A DNA stretch of 64,000 nucleotides from Gryllotalpicola protaetiae (GCF_003627055.1 NZ_CP032624.1:3100001-3164000), one strand, 5' to 3'. Counted from the first letter of the stretch, positions 33,045 through 42,263 are shown. The notes: generated from the sequence alone by a model not told the origin. A program made the numbers and translations.

Positions 33045-33536
33045 GTGACCGTTCGCCCCATCCGCCTGTTCGGCGACCCCGTGCTGAAGACCGTCTGCGA
33101 CCCCGTCGTCGAGTTCGACGAAGGCGTGAGGTCACTCGTGGCGGATCTCGTCGACTCGGTGCAGCTGCCCGGCCGCGCGGGCGTGGCGGCCAACCAGATC
33201 GGGGCGACGCTGCGGGTGTTCAGCTACAACGTCGACGGGCAGATCGGCTACCTGATCAACCCGGAGGTCGTCGAGGTGCGCGGCGAGAAGGAGCTCGTCG
33301 GCGAGGGCTGCCTGAGCGTGCCAGGGCTGTGGTTCGAGACCGCCCGCCACCCGTGGGCGCGGGCGGTCGGCTACGACGTCGACGGCAACGAGGTCGAGGT
33401 CGAGGGCGACGGGGTGCTCGCGCAGGCGCTGCAGCACGAGACCGATCACCTGAACGGATTCCTGTACCTCGACCGCCTCGAGAAGGAGACCCGGCGTGAG
33501 GCGATGAAGCAGGTCAGGGAATCAGACTGGTTCTGA
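33045..33536 (+). CDS. def: Peptide deformylase
   Basis: 163 residues, a full-length enzyme with all three metal-site motifs: GVAANQIGA (motif 1), EGCLSVPG (motif 2, with the metal cysteine) and QHETDHLNG (motif 3, HExxH-type). It removes the formyl group from new proteins. GTG start supported by TAGGCT. It ends 1 base before the end of the opposing acyl-CoA ligase gene, with no room for a terminator. Confidence 0.93.
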   Translation: MTVRPIRLFGDPVLKTVCDPVVEFDEGVRSLVADLVDSVQLPGRAGVAANQIGATLRVFSYNVDGQIGYLINPEVVEVRGEKELVGEGCLSVPGLWFETARHPWARAVGYDVDGNEVEVEGDGVLAQALQHETDHLNGFLYLDRLEKETRREAMKQVRESDWF

Positions 33537-33537
33537 C

Positions 33538-35358
33538 TCAGCCCTGCAGGCTCATCGCCTGGGTCGGCACACCCGAGTAGAGGGCGTCGATCTCGGCGGC
33601 AAAGTCCTTCACGATCACGTTGCGCTTGATCGACAGCTTCGGCGTCAGGTGGCCGGTCGCCTCCGTCCAGGTCGTCGGCAGGATCGAGAACTTCCTGATC
33701 GACTCGGCCCGCGACACCGCCTGGTTGGCGTGGTCGACCGCCTTCTGCACCTCGGCGAGCACCGCGTCGTTCTGCACGGCGTCCTCCAGCGACATGTGCT
33801 CGTCCTGGCCGTTGTTCTTGAGCCAGACCGGCAGCATCTCGAGGTCGAGCGTGACGAGCGCGCCGATGAACGGGCGCTGCTCGCCGACGACCACGATCTG
33901 GTCGATCAGCGGGTTCGAGCGGGCGCCGTCTTCGAGCACGGCGGGGGCGACGTTCTTGCCGCCGGCCGTCACGATGATCTCCTTCTTGCGACCGGTGATG
34001 CTCAGGTAGCCATCGGCGTCGAGTGCACCGAGGTCGCCGGTCTTGAACCAGCCGTCGTCGAACGAGTCGGCGGTGAGCGACGGGTTGTGCCAGTACTCCT
34101 GGAAGACGCAGATGCCCTTGATCTCGATCTCGCCGTCGGCTGCGATGCGGATCGCGTTGCCGGGCAGCGCCGGGCCGACCGTGCCGATCTTGAACGCGCC
34201 AGGGAGGTTCACCGAGACGGGCGCTGTGGTCTCCGTGAGGCCGTAGCCCTCGAGGATCTCGATGCCGAGCGCCGAGAAGAAGTGCCCGAGGCGGGTGGAG
34301 AGCGGTGCGGAGCCGGAGACGGCGTACTCGACGCGTCCGCCCATCTTCGCGCGCAGCGTCGAGAACACGAGCCGGTCGAACAGCTTGAACTTGAGGCCCA
34401 GACCGAAGGGCACCTTGCCCGCGGCGCGCGCCTCGGAGTACGCGACGGCGGTGTCGGCGGCTGCGCGGAAGATCTTGCCCTTGCCGCCGGACTCGGCGAT
34501 CTGCTCAGCCGTGTTGTAGACCTTCTCGAACACGCGCGGCACCATCAGCAGGAACGTGGGGCGGAAGGACTGCAGCGAGTCCATCAGCTTCGTCGTGTCG
34601 GCCTGGTGACCGACACGCACGCCCGCGTGGACGGACACGACCGAGATGAAGCGCGCGAACACATGCGCGATGGTGATGAAGAGAACGGTGGATGCCCGGT
34701 CTTCGAGCACCCCGCCCAGGGACTGCGCAGCGTTGCGCGACAGCTCGACGAAGTTGGCGTGCGTGAGCACGACGCCCTTGGGCTTGCCCATGGTGCCCGA
34801 TGAGTAGATCAGCGTCGCGATGTCATCGCCGTTCGCGATCTTGCGGCGGCGCTCGATCTCGTCGTCAGGCACGTCGACGCCCGCGGCGACGAGCTTGTCG
34901 AGGTCGCCCAGGTCGATGTGCCAGACCTTCTGCACCGCGGGCAGCTCCGGGGCGACCTCGTCGAAGGCGGCGTAGTGCTTGGCGTCTTCGAGGATCACGC
35001 CGGTGGCGCCGGAGTCGGCGAGGTTCCACGCGAGCTGGCTGGGCGAGCTCGTCTCGTAGACGGGGACGAGCACGCCGCCCGCGAACCACATGGCGAAGTC
35101 GATGAGCACCCACTCGTAGCGGGTGCGGCTCATGATGCCGATCTTGTCGCCCGGCTGGACGCCTGCGGCGACGAAGCCCTTGGCGAGCGCGCGCACCTGG
35201 CCGATGAACTCCGCGGCCGTGATGTCGCGCCACTCGTCGCCCTCTGGAACGGCGAACAGCACCTTGTCAGGGGTGAGTGCGGCCCGCTCCACGAGCAGAT
35301 CGGTGGTGTTCGCCGACGGGTCGGCCGGGACGATGGCAGGAATCACGGATTCGAGCAC
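33538..35358 (-). CDS. Long-chain acyl-CoA ligase (FadD15-like)
   Basis: 606 residues, AMP-binding superfamily. The ATP loop is LIYSSGTMGKPKGVVLTHAN (near residue 185), the second core motif is YGLTETTAPVSVN and the adenylate hinge is DGWFKTGDLGALDADGYLSI. The C-terminal lysine region ends in HLTPKLSIKRNVI, typical of long-chain fatty acid and FadD15-type ligases. GTG start with AAGGAG 6 bases upstream. It activates fatty acids for lipid synthesis or breakdown. It diverges from the glucokinase gene. Confidence 0.9.
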   Translation of the reverse strand: MLESVIPAIVPADPSANTTDLLVERAALTPDKVLFAVPEGDEWRDITAAEFIGQVRALAKGFVAAGVQPGDKIGIMSRTRYEWVLIDFAMWFAGGVLVPVYETSSPSQLAWNLADSGATGVILEDAKHYAAFDEVAPELPAVQKVWHIDLGDLDKLVAAGVDVPDDEIERRRKIANGDDIATLIYSSGTMGKPKGVVLTHANFVELSRNAAQSLGGVLEDRASTVLFITIAHVFARFISVVSVHAGVRVGHQADTTKLMDSLQSFRPTFLLMVPRVFEKVYNTAEQIAESGGKGKIFRAAADTAVAYSEARAAGKVPFGLGLKFKLFDRLVFSTLRAKMGGRVEYAVSGSAPLSTRLGHFFSALGIEILEGYGLTETTAPVSVNLPGAFKIGTVGPALPGNAIRIAADGEIEIKGICVFQEYWHNPSLTADSFDDGWFKTGDLGALDADGYLSITGRKKEIIVTAGGKNVAPAVLEDGARSNPLIDQIVVVGEQRPFIGALVTLDLEMLPVWLKNNGQDEHMSLEDAVQNDAVLAEVQKAVDHANQAVSRAESIRKFSILPTTWTEATGHLTPKLSIKRNVIVKDFAAEIDALYSGVPTQAMSLQG

Positions 35359-35390
35359 GGTAGCTCCTTCGGTACCGGGGCGCCGCGTCA

Positions 35391-35431
35391 ATGACATGCG
35401 GCGTGCTGACTGCATACACTCTAGACAGTGT
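35391..35431 (+). promoter_or_regulatory. Promoter and short palindrome of the glucokinase gene
   Basis: ATGACA (35391-35396), an 18-base spacer and TACACT (35415-35420) form a good -35/-10 pair. ACACT-CTAGAC-AGTGT (35416-35431) overlaps the -10 and could be an operator. The transcript would have a leader of about 70 bases. Confidence 0.52.
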
Positions 35432-35493
35432 CCCCGGGAGGCTTCTGTCCTCAGTACAACGGACACCCAATCACCTAAGAAAGGCGAGACCGC

Positions 35494-36444
35494 GTGCATG
35501 CGATCGGCATCGACATCGGTGGAACCAAAGTGGCAGGGGCTCTCGTCGACGAGAACGGCACGATAGTTCGGCAGGACCGCAAACCGACGCCGGCCGGTGA
35601 CTCGGAGTCGCTGAAGCAGGTCGTCGTCGACATGATCAACGAGCTCGCCGACGGCACCGACGCGATCGCTGCGGGAGTCGCCGCCCCCGGCTTCATCGAC
35701 GCCACCGGGTCGATCGTGTACTACACGCCGAACGTGCCGTGGCGGCACGAGCAGTTGCGCCACGCACTCGAACCGAAGGTCGGCGTGCCCGTCATCATCG
35801 AGAACGACGCCAACGCGGCCGGCTGGGCCGAGTTCCGCTTCGGCGCGGGGCGGCTCAGCACCGACATGGTCATGCTCACCATCGGCACCGGGGTCGGCGG
35901 CGCGATCGTCGCGAATGACCGGCTGTTCCGCGGCGGCTTCGGCGCGGGCGGCGAGCTCGGTCACATGCGGATCGTCCCGAACGGCCTGCCGTGCGGCTGC
36001 GGAGCGAACGGATGCATCGAGCAGTACGGCTCAGGACGGGCGCTGCAGCGCTACGCGAACACGCTCGCCGACGCGGGCGGCATCGGTCAGAAGCTCGCCG
36101 AGGTCCGGGCGAAGAACGGCAACTACCTGCACGGCGCAGACATCGGAGCGCTGATCGACGACGACGACCCGGGCGCTCTGCAGGCCGTGCGCCAGCTCGG
36201 CGACTGGCTCGGCCAGGCGTGTGCGAGCTTCGCCGCGATCCTCGACCCGCAGGTGTTCGTCATCGGCGGCGGCGTCGCCTCGGCCGGCGAGAAGCTGCTC
36301 GCCCCGATTCGCCAGGCGTTCCTCCAGACCCTGCCCGCGCGCGGCTACCACCCCGAGCCCGAGTTCCGCATCGCCGAGCTCGTCAACGACGCGGGCGTGG
36401 TCGGCGCCGCCGACGTGGCACGGCAGCACGCCATCAGCCGGTGA
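35494..36444 (+). CDS. glk: ROK-family glucokinase
   Basis: 316 residues. The ATP loop IGIDIGGTKVAGALVDENG opens the protein, the sugar site is ENDANAAGWAEFRFGAGR and the zinc-binding ROK signature is CGCGANGCIEQYGSGRAL near residues 166-183. There is no N-terminal DNA-binding domain, so this is an enzyme and not a repressor. It phosphorylates glucose. GTG start; AAGAAAGGCGAGA lies upstream. The PlsC gene follows after 18 bases containing a 12 bp perfect palindrome (36446-36457). Confidence 0.9.
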   Translation: MHAIGIDIGGTKVAGALVDENGTIVRQDRKPTPAGDSESLKQVVVDMINELADGTDAIAAGVAAPGFIDATGSIVYYTPNVPWRHEQLRHALEPKVGVPVIIENDANAAGWAEFRFGAGRLSTDMVMLTIGTGVGGAIVANDRLFRGGFGAGGELGHMRIVPNGLPCGCGANGCIEQYGSGRALQRYANTLADAGGIGQKLAEVRAKNGNYLHGADIGALIDDDDPGALQAVRQLGDWLGQACASFAAILDPQVFVIGGGVASAGEKLLAPIRQAFLQTLPARGYHPEPEFRIAELVNDAGVVGAADVARQHAISR

Positions 36445-36462
36445 TCCTCAGCTGAGGCATCC

Positions 36463-37158
36463 GTGAACGCCTTCTTCTGGTTCCTCAAGTACGTGCTTCT
36501 CGGGCCGCTGCTCAAGGCGGTGTTCCGGCCGTGGGTCGTCGGCGTCGAGAACGTGCCGAAAGAGGGCGCGGCCATCCTCGCGAGCAACCATGTGTCGTTC
36601 TTCGACTCGATCTTCCTGCCGTTGATGCTCGACCGGCACGTCACCTTCCTCGCGAAGAGCGAGTACTTCACCGGCCGTGGGCTGATGGGCTGGCTGTCGA
36701 AGATGTTCTTCCTCGGCACCGGCCAGATCCCGATCGACCGCTCGGGCGGCAAGGCGTCGGAGGACTCGCTCAACACGGGCCTGCGCGTGCTCGCGGAGGG
36801 GGCGCTGCTCGGCATCTACCCTGAGGGCACCCGTAGCCCCGACCACCGCATGTACCGCGGCCGCACCGGCATCGCGCGCATGCTGCTCGAGGCGCGCGTG
36901 CCCGTCATCCCGGTCGCGATGATCGGGACGCAGGAGCTGATGCCGGCCGGCGTCAAGCTGCCGCGCATCCGCCGTGTCGGCATCGTCGTCGGCGAACCGC
37001 TCGACTTCTCGCGCTTCACGGGGCTGGAGGGCGACCGCTACGTGCTACGGGCCGTGACGGACGAGATCCAGTACGAGCTGTGGCGTATCTCCGGGCAGGA
37101 GTACGCCGACGTGTACGCCAGCTCGGTGAAGGCGACGATCCCCAGCCTGAACCGCTGA
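36463..37158 (+). CDS. 1-acyl-sn-glycerol-3-phosphate acyltransferase (PlsC family)
   Basis: 231 residues. The catalytic NHVSFFDS (NHx4D) is near residues 44-51 and the glycerol-phosphate site YPEGTRSP near residues 120-127, with GTGQIPIDRSGGKAS between. A hydrophobic N-terminus (FFWFLKYVLLGPLL) anchors it to the membrane. It transfers fatty acyl groups in phospholipid synthesis. GTG start 18 bases after the glucokinase stop, likely the same transcript. The DAHP synthase gene follows but has its own -10. Confidence 0.88.
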   Translation: MNAFFWFLKYVLLGPLLKAVFRPWVVGVENVPKEGAAILASNHVSFFDSIFLPLMLDRHVTFLAKSEYFTGRGLMGWLSKMFFLGTGQIPIDRSGGKASEDSLNTGLRVLAEGALLGIYPEGTRSPDHRMYRGRTGIARMLLEARVPVIPVAMIGTQELMPAGVKLPRIRRVGIVVGEPLDFSRFTGLEGDRYVLRAVTDEIQYELWRISGQEYADVYASSVKATIPSLNR

Positions 37159-37169
37159 CAGCCGCCCGA

Positions 37170-37175
37170 TAGAAT
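37170..37175 (+). promoter_or_regulatory. -10 element of the DAHP synthase gene
   Basis: TAGAAT ends 9 bases before the ATG at 37185; the leader would be only a few bases at most. Confidence 0.45.
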
Positions 37176-37184
37176 AGCGGGGCT

Positions 37185-38558
37185 ATGACTTCCCTGGTCG
37201 AGACCCCCGCAGCCCTGACCGACCCGCTCGTTCTTGCGGGCCTCGACCACTGGCGCACGCTGCCGATCAAGCAGCAGCCGAATTGGCCGGATGCCCAGGC
37301 GGTGGCCGCCGCGAGCGCGGAGCTCGCCACCCTCCCGCCCCTCGTGTTCGCGGGCGAGGTCGACCAGCTCCGCGAGCGACTGGCCGCCGCGGCGTCGGGG
37401 CATGGATTCCTGCTGCAGGGCGGCGACTGCGCGGAGACCTTCGCCGACGCGACCGCCGACCGCATCCGCAATCGGGTCAAGACCGTGCTGCAGATGGCCG
37501 TCGTGCTGACCTACGGCGCATCGATGCCCGTCATCAAGGTCGGGCGCATGGCCGGCCAGTTCGCGAAGCCGCGCTCGAGCGACACCGAGACGCGCGGCGG
37601 GGTGACGCTGCCTGCATACCGCGGCGACATCGTCAACGGCTACGACTTCACACCGGAGTCGCGGAACGCCGACCCGTCGCGGCTCGTGAAGGGGTACCAC
37701 ACGGCGGCCTCGACGCTGAACCTGATCCGCGCGTTCACGCAGGGCGGCTTCGCCGACTTGCGCGAGGTGCACAGCTGGAACAAGGGCTTCGCCGAGAACC
37801 CCGCGAACGTGCGCTACGAGGGCATGGCCCGCGAGATCGACCGCGCGGTGCGCTTCATGGAGGCCTGCGGCGCGAACTTCGACGAGATCAAGGCCGTCGA
37901 GTTCTACGCGAGCCATGAGGCGCTGCTGATGGACTACGAGCGGCCGCTCACGCGCATCGACTCGCGCACGGGTGACGCCTACGACGTGTCCGCGCACCTG
38001 CTCTGGGTCGGCGAGCGCACCCGCGACATCGACGGCGCGCACGTCGACTTCCTGTCCCGCGTGCGCAACCCTCTCGGCGTGAAGCTCGGGCCGAGCACCA
38101 CCCCCGACGACGTCTTCCGGCTCATCGACAGGCTCGATCCCGAGCGCACGCCCGGCCGCCTCACCTTCATCACGCGCATGGGTGCCGGCCGCATCCGCGA
38201 GGCGCTGCCGCCGCTGCTCGAGGCCGTCAAGGCCGAGGGCTCGACGCCGCTGTGGGTCACGGACCCGATGCACGGCAACGGCATCACGACACCCACGGGC
38301 TACAAGACCCGCCGCTTCGACGACGTCGTCGACGAGGTGAAGGGCTTCTTCGAGGCGCACCGCGCGGTGGGCACGCACCCGGGCGGCATCCACGTCGAGC
38401 TCACCGGTGACGACGTCACCGAGTGCCTCGGCGGCAGCGAGATGATCGACGAGGAGACGCTGGCCACGCGCTACGAGTCCCTGTGCGACCCGCGCCTCAA
38501 CCACATGCAGTCGCTCGAGCTCGCCTTCCTCGTCGCGGAAGAGCTGCGCAAGAACTAG
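37185..38558 (+). CDS. aroG: Class II 3-deoxy-7-phosphoheptulonate synthase
   Basis: 457 residues, the plant/mycobacterial (AroA-II) type. Clear family blocks are LLQGGDCAETFADATADRIR, VIKVGRMAGQFAKPRSSDTE and LWVTDPMHGNGI, with the metal Cys in GGDCAE and Glu near EVHSWNKGF. It catalyses the first step of the shikimate pathway. In mycobacteria the gene also sits beside pknL and Rv2175c, as here. It ends 7 bases before the end of the opposing kinase gene. Confidence 0.93.
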   Translation: MTSLVETPAALTDPLVLAGLDHWRTLPIKQQPNWPDAQAVAAASAELATLPPLVFAGEVDQLRERLAAAASGHGFLLQGGDCAETFADATADRIRNRVKTVLQMAVVLTYGASMPVIKVGRMAGQFAKPRSSDTETRGGVTLPAYRGDIVNGYDFTPESRNADPSRLVKGYHTAASTLNLIRAFTQGGFADLREVHSWNKGFAENPANVRYEGMAREIDRAVRFMEACGANFDEIKAVEFYASHEALLMDYERPLTRIDSRTGDAYDVSAHLLWVGERTRDIDGAHVDFLSRVRNPLGVKLGPSTTPDDVFRLIDRLDPERTPGRLTFITRMGAGRIREALPPLLEAVKAEGSTPLWVTDPMHGNGITTPTGYKTRRFDDVVDEVKGFFEAHRAVGTHPGGIHVELTGDDVTECLGGSEMIDEETLATRYESLCDPRLNHMQSLELAFLVAEELRKN

Positions 38559-38565
38559 GGGTGCG

Positions 38566-40551
38566 TCAGCCCTTGAGGCCCAACGTCAGAGTGATGTTGG
38601 TGCCCTTCTTCTGCGACGGGTCGTCGCTCGCGGGTGGGTCTTCCTTGCTGACGACGATCATGCCGTTCGCGAAGACGCCGATGGGCAGACCCGAGAAGGT
38701 GTTCGGCACCGTCACCGTGAAGCCCGCCTTCGTGAGCGTCTGCTTCGCGTCGTCCGGTGTCATGCCGGTGACGTCGGGAACCGGGTAGAGCTGGGGGCCC
38801 TGCGACACGTCGAGCAGGATCGTGTCGCCGAGGTGCACGGGGCCGGAGTTCGCCGGCTCCTGCGAGATGACCGCGCCCTTCGGCACCGTGTCGTCGTACT
38901 TCGACTGGCCCTGCCCGTAGGCGAGGCCGGCCTTCTTGATCGCGGCCTGCGCGTCGGCGAGCGGCTGCCCGACGACGTCGGGGACGGGGCCGACCGAGAT
39001 CACCAGGTTGACCGTGTCGCACTGGGTGTACGGGCCGCCGCCGGTGATGTCGGTGTTGTCGGAGGCCTTGGTGGCCGCGATCACCGCGCCGTTCGCGACG
39101 CTCGAGCTGAACTGCTGGTCGACCTGGGTGCCGACGAGCGACTTCGCATCGGTGATCGCCCGCTTCGCGTCGGCGGCAGGCAGGCCGCCGAGCTTCGGGA
39201 TCTGATTGGGCTCATGGCCGCGCGAGACGTCGATCGTCACCGTGCTGCCCTTGTGAAGCAGCCGACCCGGTTCCGGCCGCACGCGGGCGACGTGCCCCTC
39301 CGGCACGGCGCAGCTGTAGACGGGGTTCTGCTTCCCCACGAGCTCCACGTTCTTGAGCGCCGCGGTTGCGGCATCCGCCGTCTTCTCGACGAGCGCGGGG
39401 ACGGCGACGAGCGCTCCAGGGCCGGCGCCGAAGTACCAGCCGGTCCCGCCGGCGGCGCCGGCGACCACGAGCAGGGCGGCGAGCAGCCACCAGCCGCGGC
39501 CGCGGCGGTGACGGCCGACGGCGGCGAGCTTGCTCACGGCGTCCGTCGCGGTCGCCTCGCTGCGCACCTGCGCGGCAGGCCCGGCGAACTGCGGCGCGGG
39601 CACGAGCGGCGCCGCGGCGGGCGCGAGCACGGTCGTCGCCAGCGTGTCGTTCGCGGTCGGCGGGATCACGCGCGTCGCGTCGAGCCCGGGCTCGGCCGGC
39701 GCAGCGTGGATCGCGTGCTCGACCTCGTACAGCTTGTCGAGCAGTGCGCGCGCATCGGCCGGCCGCTGCTCGGGGTCCTTGCTGGTCGCCCACAGCACGA
39801 GGTCGTCGAGCTGCGGCGGGACGAGCGGATTCTTGAGACTCGGCCGCGGCACGGAGTCGTTGGCGTGCTGATAGGCGATCTGCATCGGCTGCTCGCCCTG
39901 GAACGGCTGCTCGCCGGTGAGCATCTCGTAGATCATGATGCCGATGGCGTAGATGTCGCTGCGCGTGTCGGCGATGCCGCGGGTGACGAGCTCGGGGGAG
40001 AGGTAGGCGATCGTGCCGAGCAGCGCCTGACCGGTGCCCGTCGCGTTCGCGGCTGCCCGAGCGAGGCCGAAGTCGCCGAGCTTGATGCGGCCGTCGTCGG
40101 CCAGCAGCACGTTCTCGGGTTTCAGGTCGCGGTGCACGATGCCGGCGCGGTGCGCGGCGGCGAGACCGGCCAGCACGTTCTCCATGATGTCGATCGTCTG
40201 CTCCGGCGTGAGCTTGCCGTAGTCGCGCAGCAGGTCGCGCAGCGTGATGCCCGGCAGGTACTCCATGACCAGGTAGGCCATGTCGTCGTCCTGGCCCTGG
40301 TCGAAGACGTTCACGACGTTGGGGTGCGCGAGGCGGGCGGTCGACCGCGCTTCCTGAACGAAGCGGCTCCGGAAATTCGTGTCGTCGGCGAGGTGGCTGT
40401 GCATCACCTTCAGTGCGACACGCCGTTCGAGGCGCAGATCGGTCGCGAGGTACACGGTGGCCATACCGCCGCGCGCAATGCGCGAGCGCACCTGGTATCG
40501 GCCGTCGATGAGACGGCCGAGCAGGGGGTCGGTCTGGCTCGTGTTGGTCAC
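38566..40551 (-). CDS. pknL: Ser/Thr protein kinase with four PASTA domains (PknL-like)
   Basis: 661 residues. Kinase domain at about 15-280 (IARGGMATVYLA; ALKVMHS; HRDLKPENVLL; DFGLARA; the last is DFG). After a Pro/Ala linker and one membrane helix (WWLLAALLVVAGAAGG, near 350) come four PASTA repeats outside the cell, which bind peptidoglycan fragments. The neighbours aroG and an Rv2175c-like gene identify it as the PknL locus although mycobacterial PknL itself lacks PASTA in some species; the symbol is a synteny-based suggestion. TAAACT lies 6 bases before the GTG start. Confidence 0.86.
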   Translation of the reverse strand: MTNTSQTDPLLGRLIDGRYQVRSRIARGGMATVYLATDLRLERRVALKVMHSHLADDTNFRSRFVQEARSTARLAHPNVVNVFDQGQDDDMAYLVMEYLPGITLRDLLRDYGKLTPEQTIDIMENVLAGLAAAHRAGIVHRDLKPENVLLADDGRIKLGDFGLARAAANATGTGQALLGTIAYLSPELVTRGIADTRSDIYAIGIMIYEMLTGEQPFQGEQPMQIAYQHANDSVPRPSLKNPLVPPQLDDLVLWATSKDPEQRPADARALLDKLYEVEHAIHAAPAEPGLDATRVIPPTANDTLATTVLAPAAAPLVPAPQFAGPAAQVRSEATATDAVSKLAAVGRHRRGRGWWLLAALLVVAGAAGGTGWYFGAGPGALVAVPALVEKTADAATAALKNVELVGKQNPVYSCAVPEGHVARVRPEPGRLLHKGSTVTIDVSRGHEPNQIPKLGGLPAADAKRAITDAKSLVGTQVDQQFSSSVANGAVIAATKASDNTDITGGGPYTQCDTVNLVISVGPVPDVVGQPLADAQAAIKKAGLAYGQGQSKYDDTVPKGAVISQEPANSGPVHLGDTILLDVSQGPQLYPVPDVTGMTPDDAKQTLTKAGFTVTVPNTFSGLPIGVFANGMIVVSKEDPPASDDPSQKKGTNITLTLGLKG

Positions 40552-40557
40552 CCCACG

Positions 40558-40563
40558 AGTTTA
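40558..40563 (-). promoter_or_regulatory. -10 element of the PASTA kinase gene
   Basis: TAAACT on the minus strand ends 6 bases before the GTG at 40551. Confidence 0.45.
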
Positions 40564-40656
40564 GGTAGCGATATATTCCGCGCCCGGCGTGACACGTCAG
40601 AAACGGATGTCAGAAAGCAGGGCGCCAGCCGCGAATCTTCTGGCACGATTTCCTCC

Positions 40657-40998
40657 ATGGCTTCTCCGTCGCCTGAGCGCACCTGGCTGACCATGCCCGA
40701 GCTCGTCGAGATTCTGGGCGTCTCGCCCTCCCGTGTCCGCAGACTGATCGAAGACCGGCAGCTGCTCGGTCGGCGCCGCGATGGCGTGCTGTCGGTGCCG
40801 GCCGACTTCATCTCGGGGGGCCAGCCGCTCAGCGAGCTGCGCGGCACCCTGATGGTGCTCGGCGATGCCGGCTTCACCGACGACGAGGCCATCGACTGGC
40901 TGCTGTCGGAGGACGAGGCGCTCGGTGCCGCACCGATCGACGCGCTGCGCAGCGGCCGCAAGACCGAGGTGCGCCGCGTGGCTCAGGCCTTGGGCTGA
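40657..40998 (+). CDS. Rv2175c-like DNA-binding protein
   Basis: 113 residues. An N-terminal winged-helix domain (WLTMPELVEILGVSPSRVRRLIEDRQLLGRR) is followed by a C-terminal helical part (TDDEAIDWLLSEDEALG). This matches Rv2175c, a DNA-binding protein phosphorylated by PknL in Mycobacterium tuberculosis. Diverges from the kinase gene with 105 bases between. It has no clear ribosome binding site; CACGAT 7 bases before the ATG is a weak -10. Confidence 0.8.
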   Translation: MASPSPERTWLTMPELVEILGVSPSRVRRLIEDRQLLGRRRDGVLSVPADFISGGQPLSELRGTLMVLGDAGFTDDEAIDWLLSEDEALGAAPIDALRSGRKTEVRRVAQALG

Positions 40999-40999
40999 G

Positions 41000-41030
41000 C
41001 CGACCTTCGTCGCGGGCCGCGACGAGTCGG
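41000..41030. terminator. Hairpin directly after the Rv2175c-like gene
   Basis: CGTCGCGG-G-CCGCGACG is a perfect 8 bp stem, extended by outer CCGAC/GTCGG arms. It begins two bases after the stop codon. No T tract; a GC-rich terminator or processing site is likely. Confidence 0.45.
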
Positions 41031-41045
41031 CCGGTCGATGCCCGG

Positions 41046-41126
41046 CCGGTCGGGCGCAGTTGGGTCGATCGGGCACACGAGAACGCCGATGAGATGCGCC
41101 CGATCGACCCGTTTGCGCCCGATCGG
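41046..41126. repeat. Long imperfect inverted repeat between convergent genes
   Basis: Arms 41046-41074 and 41098-41126 match at 25 of 29 positions in inverse, with a 23-base loop. The mismatches are concentrated in three neighbouring positions. It lies between the convergent Rv2175c-like and polyprenyl synthase genes, where it could be a two-way terminator; its length also fits a small palindromic repeat element. Confidence 0.62.
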
Positions 41127-41159
41127 AACAGGCGCCGGCAGGAAATCGGCGCGAAAGCG

Positions 41160-42263
41160 TCACGCCTCGCGGTCGGTCACGCGCGCGGTCAGTCGCCGCA
41201 GTGCGGCGATCGCCTCTGGGGCGAGGGATGCTTCGTCGAGAGCCGCGTTCGCGCTGCGCACCTCGCGTTCGATGATCGCCTCGATCTCGTCGACGGCGCC
41301 GGAGTCGCGCATGGCGCCTTGCAGCATCAGCACCTGCTCGGTCGTGAGCTGAGGGTCGCCGAGCAGGTCGTCGAAGACCCGCCGCACCGACGGGCTGACG
41401 CGGCTGCGGGTGAGCGCGACCAGCACGGTGCGCTTGCCCTCGCGCAGATCGTCGCCGCTCGGCTTCCCGGTGACGGCCGCGTCGCCGAACACCCCGAGCA
41501 GATCGTCGCGCAGCTGGAAGGCGATGCCGAGCGGAAGCCCGAATTCGCTGAGTGTCGCGAGCTGGGCTTCGCTCGCCCCAGCGATCGCCGCGCCGATCTG
41601 CAGCGGCGCCTCGATGCTGTACTTCGCCGATTTGAAGACGACGACGCGGCGCGCGGCCTCGAGCAGCTGCTGCTCGTCGCGCTCGACCCATGCGTTCTCT
41701 TCGAGCACGTCGAGGTACTGCCCGGCCGTGACATCCGTTCGCATGGTGTTGAACAGGTGCCGCGCGGCGCGCGCGCGATCCGCATCGCCCAAGCCGAACA
41801 GCGCGTCGTCGAGAAGCTCGTCGCTCCACCCGAGCAGCAGATCGCCGAGCAGGATCGCGGAGGAGGTGCCGAAGGCGCCTGCGTCGCCCGCCCACCGGCG
41901 CGCCCCATGACGCTCCGCGAACCTGCGATGTGCGCTCGGCTCGCCCCGCCTGGTGTCCGAGCTGTCGATGACGTCGTCGTGCACGAGGGCGGCGGCATGG
42001 AACAGCTCGAGTGCGCTCGCGGCGCCGATCACGGCGTCGAGCTCGCGCTGCGTCACGGGCGTCTCGCGGGCGCCGGCGACGGCCCGCCACCCCCAATGGC
42101 AGAACTGGGCCCGGAATCGCTTGCCACCGCTGAGAAATCGCCGCGAGTCGTCGAGCAGAGCGGTCACATCGTCGCCCACGCTCGTGACAATGGATGAGCG
42201 GTCATCGAGGAATCCGTCGAGACGGGATTGCACCAGATCGACGAGTCTCACGTTGTCCGCCAC
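41160..42263 (-). CDS. Polyprenyl (geranylgeranyl-type) diphosphate synthase
   Basis: 367 residues, all-helical isoprenoid synthase. The first Asp-rich motif is LVHDDVIDSSDTRRG (near residue 87) and the second is FQLRDDLLGVFGD (near residue 245); lysines for the diphosphate are in SGGKRFR. Chain length cannot be read with certainty. The GTG start is 7 bases after TAGTCT; longer frames lack support. In mycobacteria an idsA-type gene sits in the same neighbourhood beside pknL/Rv2175c, so the location is conserved. Confidence 0.88.
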   Translation of the reverse strand: MADNVRLVDLVQSRLDGFLDDRSSIVTSVGDDVTALLDDSRRFLSGGKRFRAQFCHWGWRAVAGARETPVTQRELDAVIGAASALELFHAAALVHDDVIDSSDTRRGEPSAHRRFAERHGARRWAGDAGAFGTSSAILLGDLLLGWSDELLDDALFGLGDADRARAARHLFNTMRTDVTAGQYLDVLEENAWVERDEQQLLEAARRVVVFKSAKYSIEAPLQIGAAIAGASEAQLATLSEFGLPLGIAFQLRDDLLGVFGDAAVTGKPSGDDLREGKRTVLVALTRSRVSPSVRRVFDDLLGDPQLTTEQVLMLQGAMRDSGAVDEIEAIIEREVRSANAALDEASLAPEAIAALRRLTARVTDREA

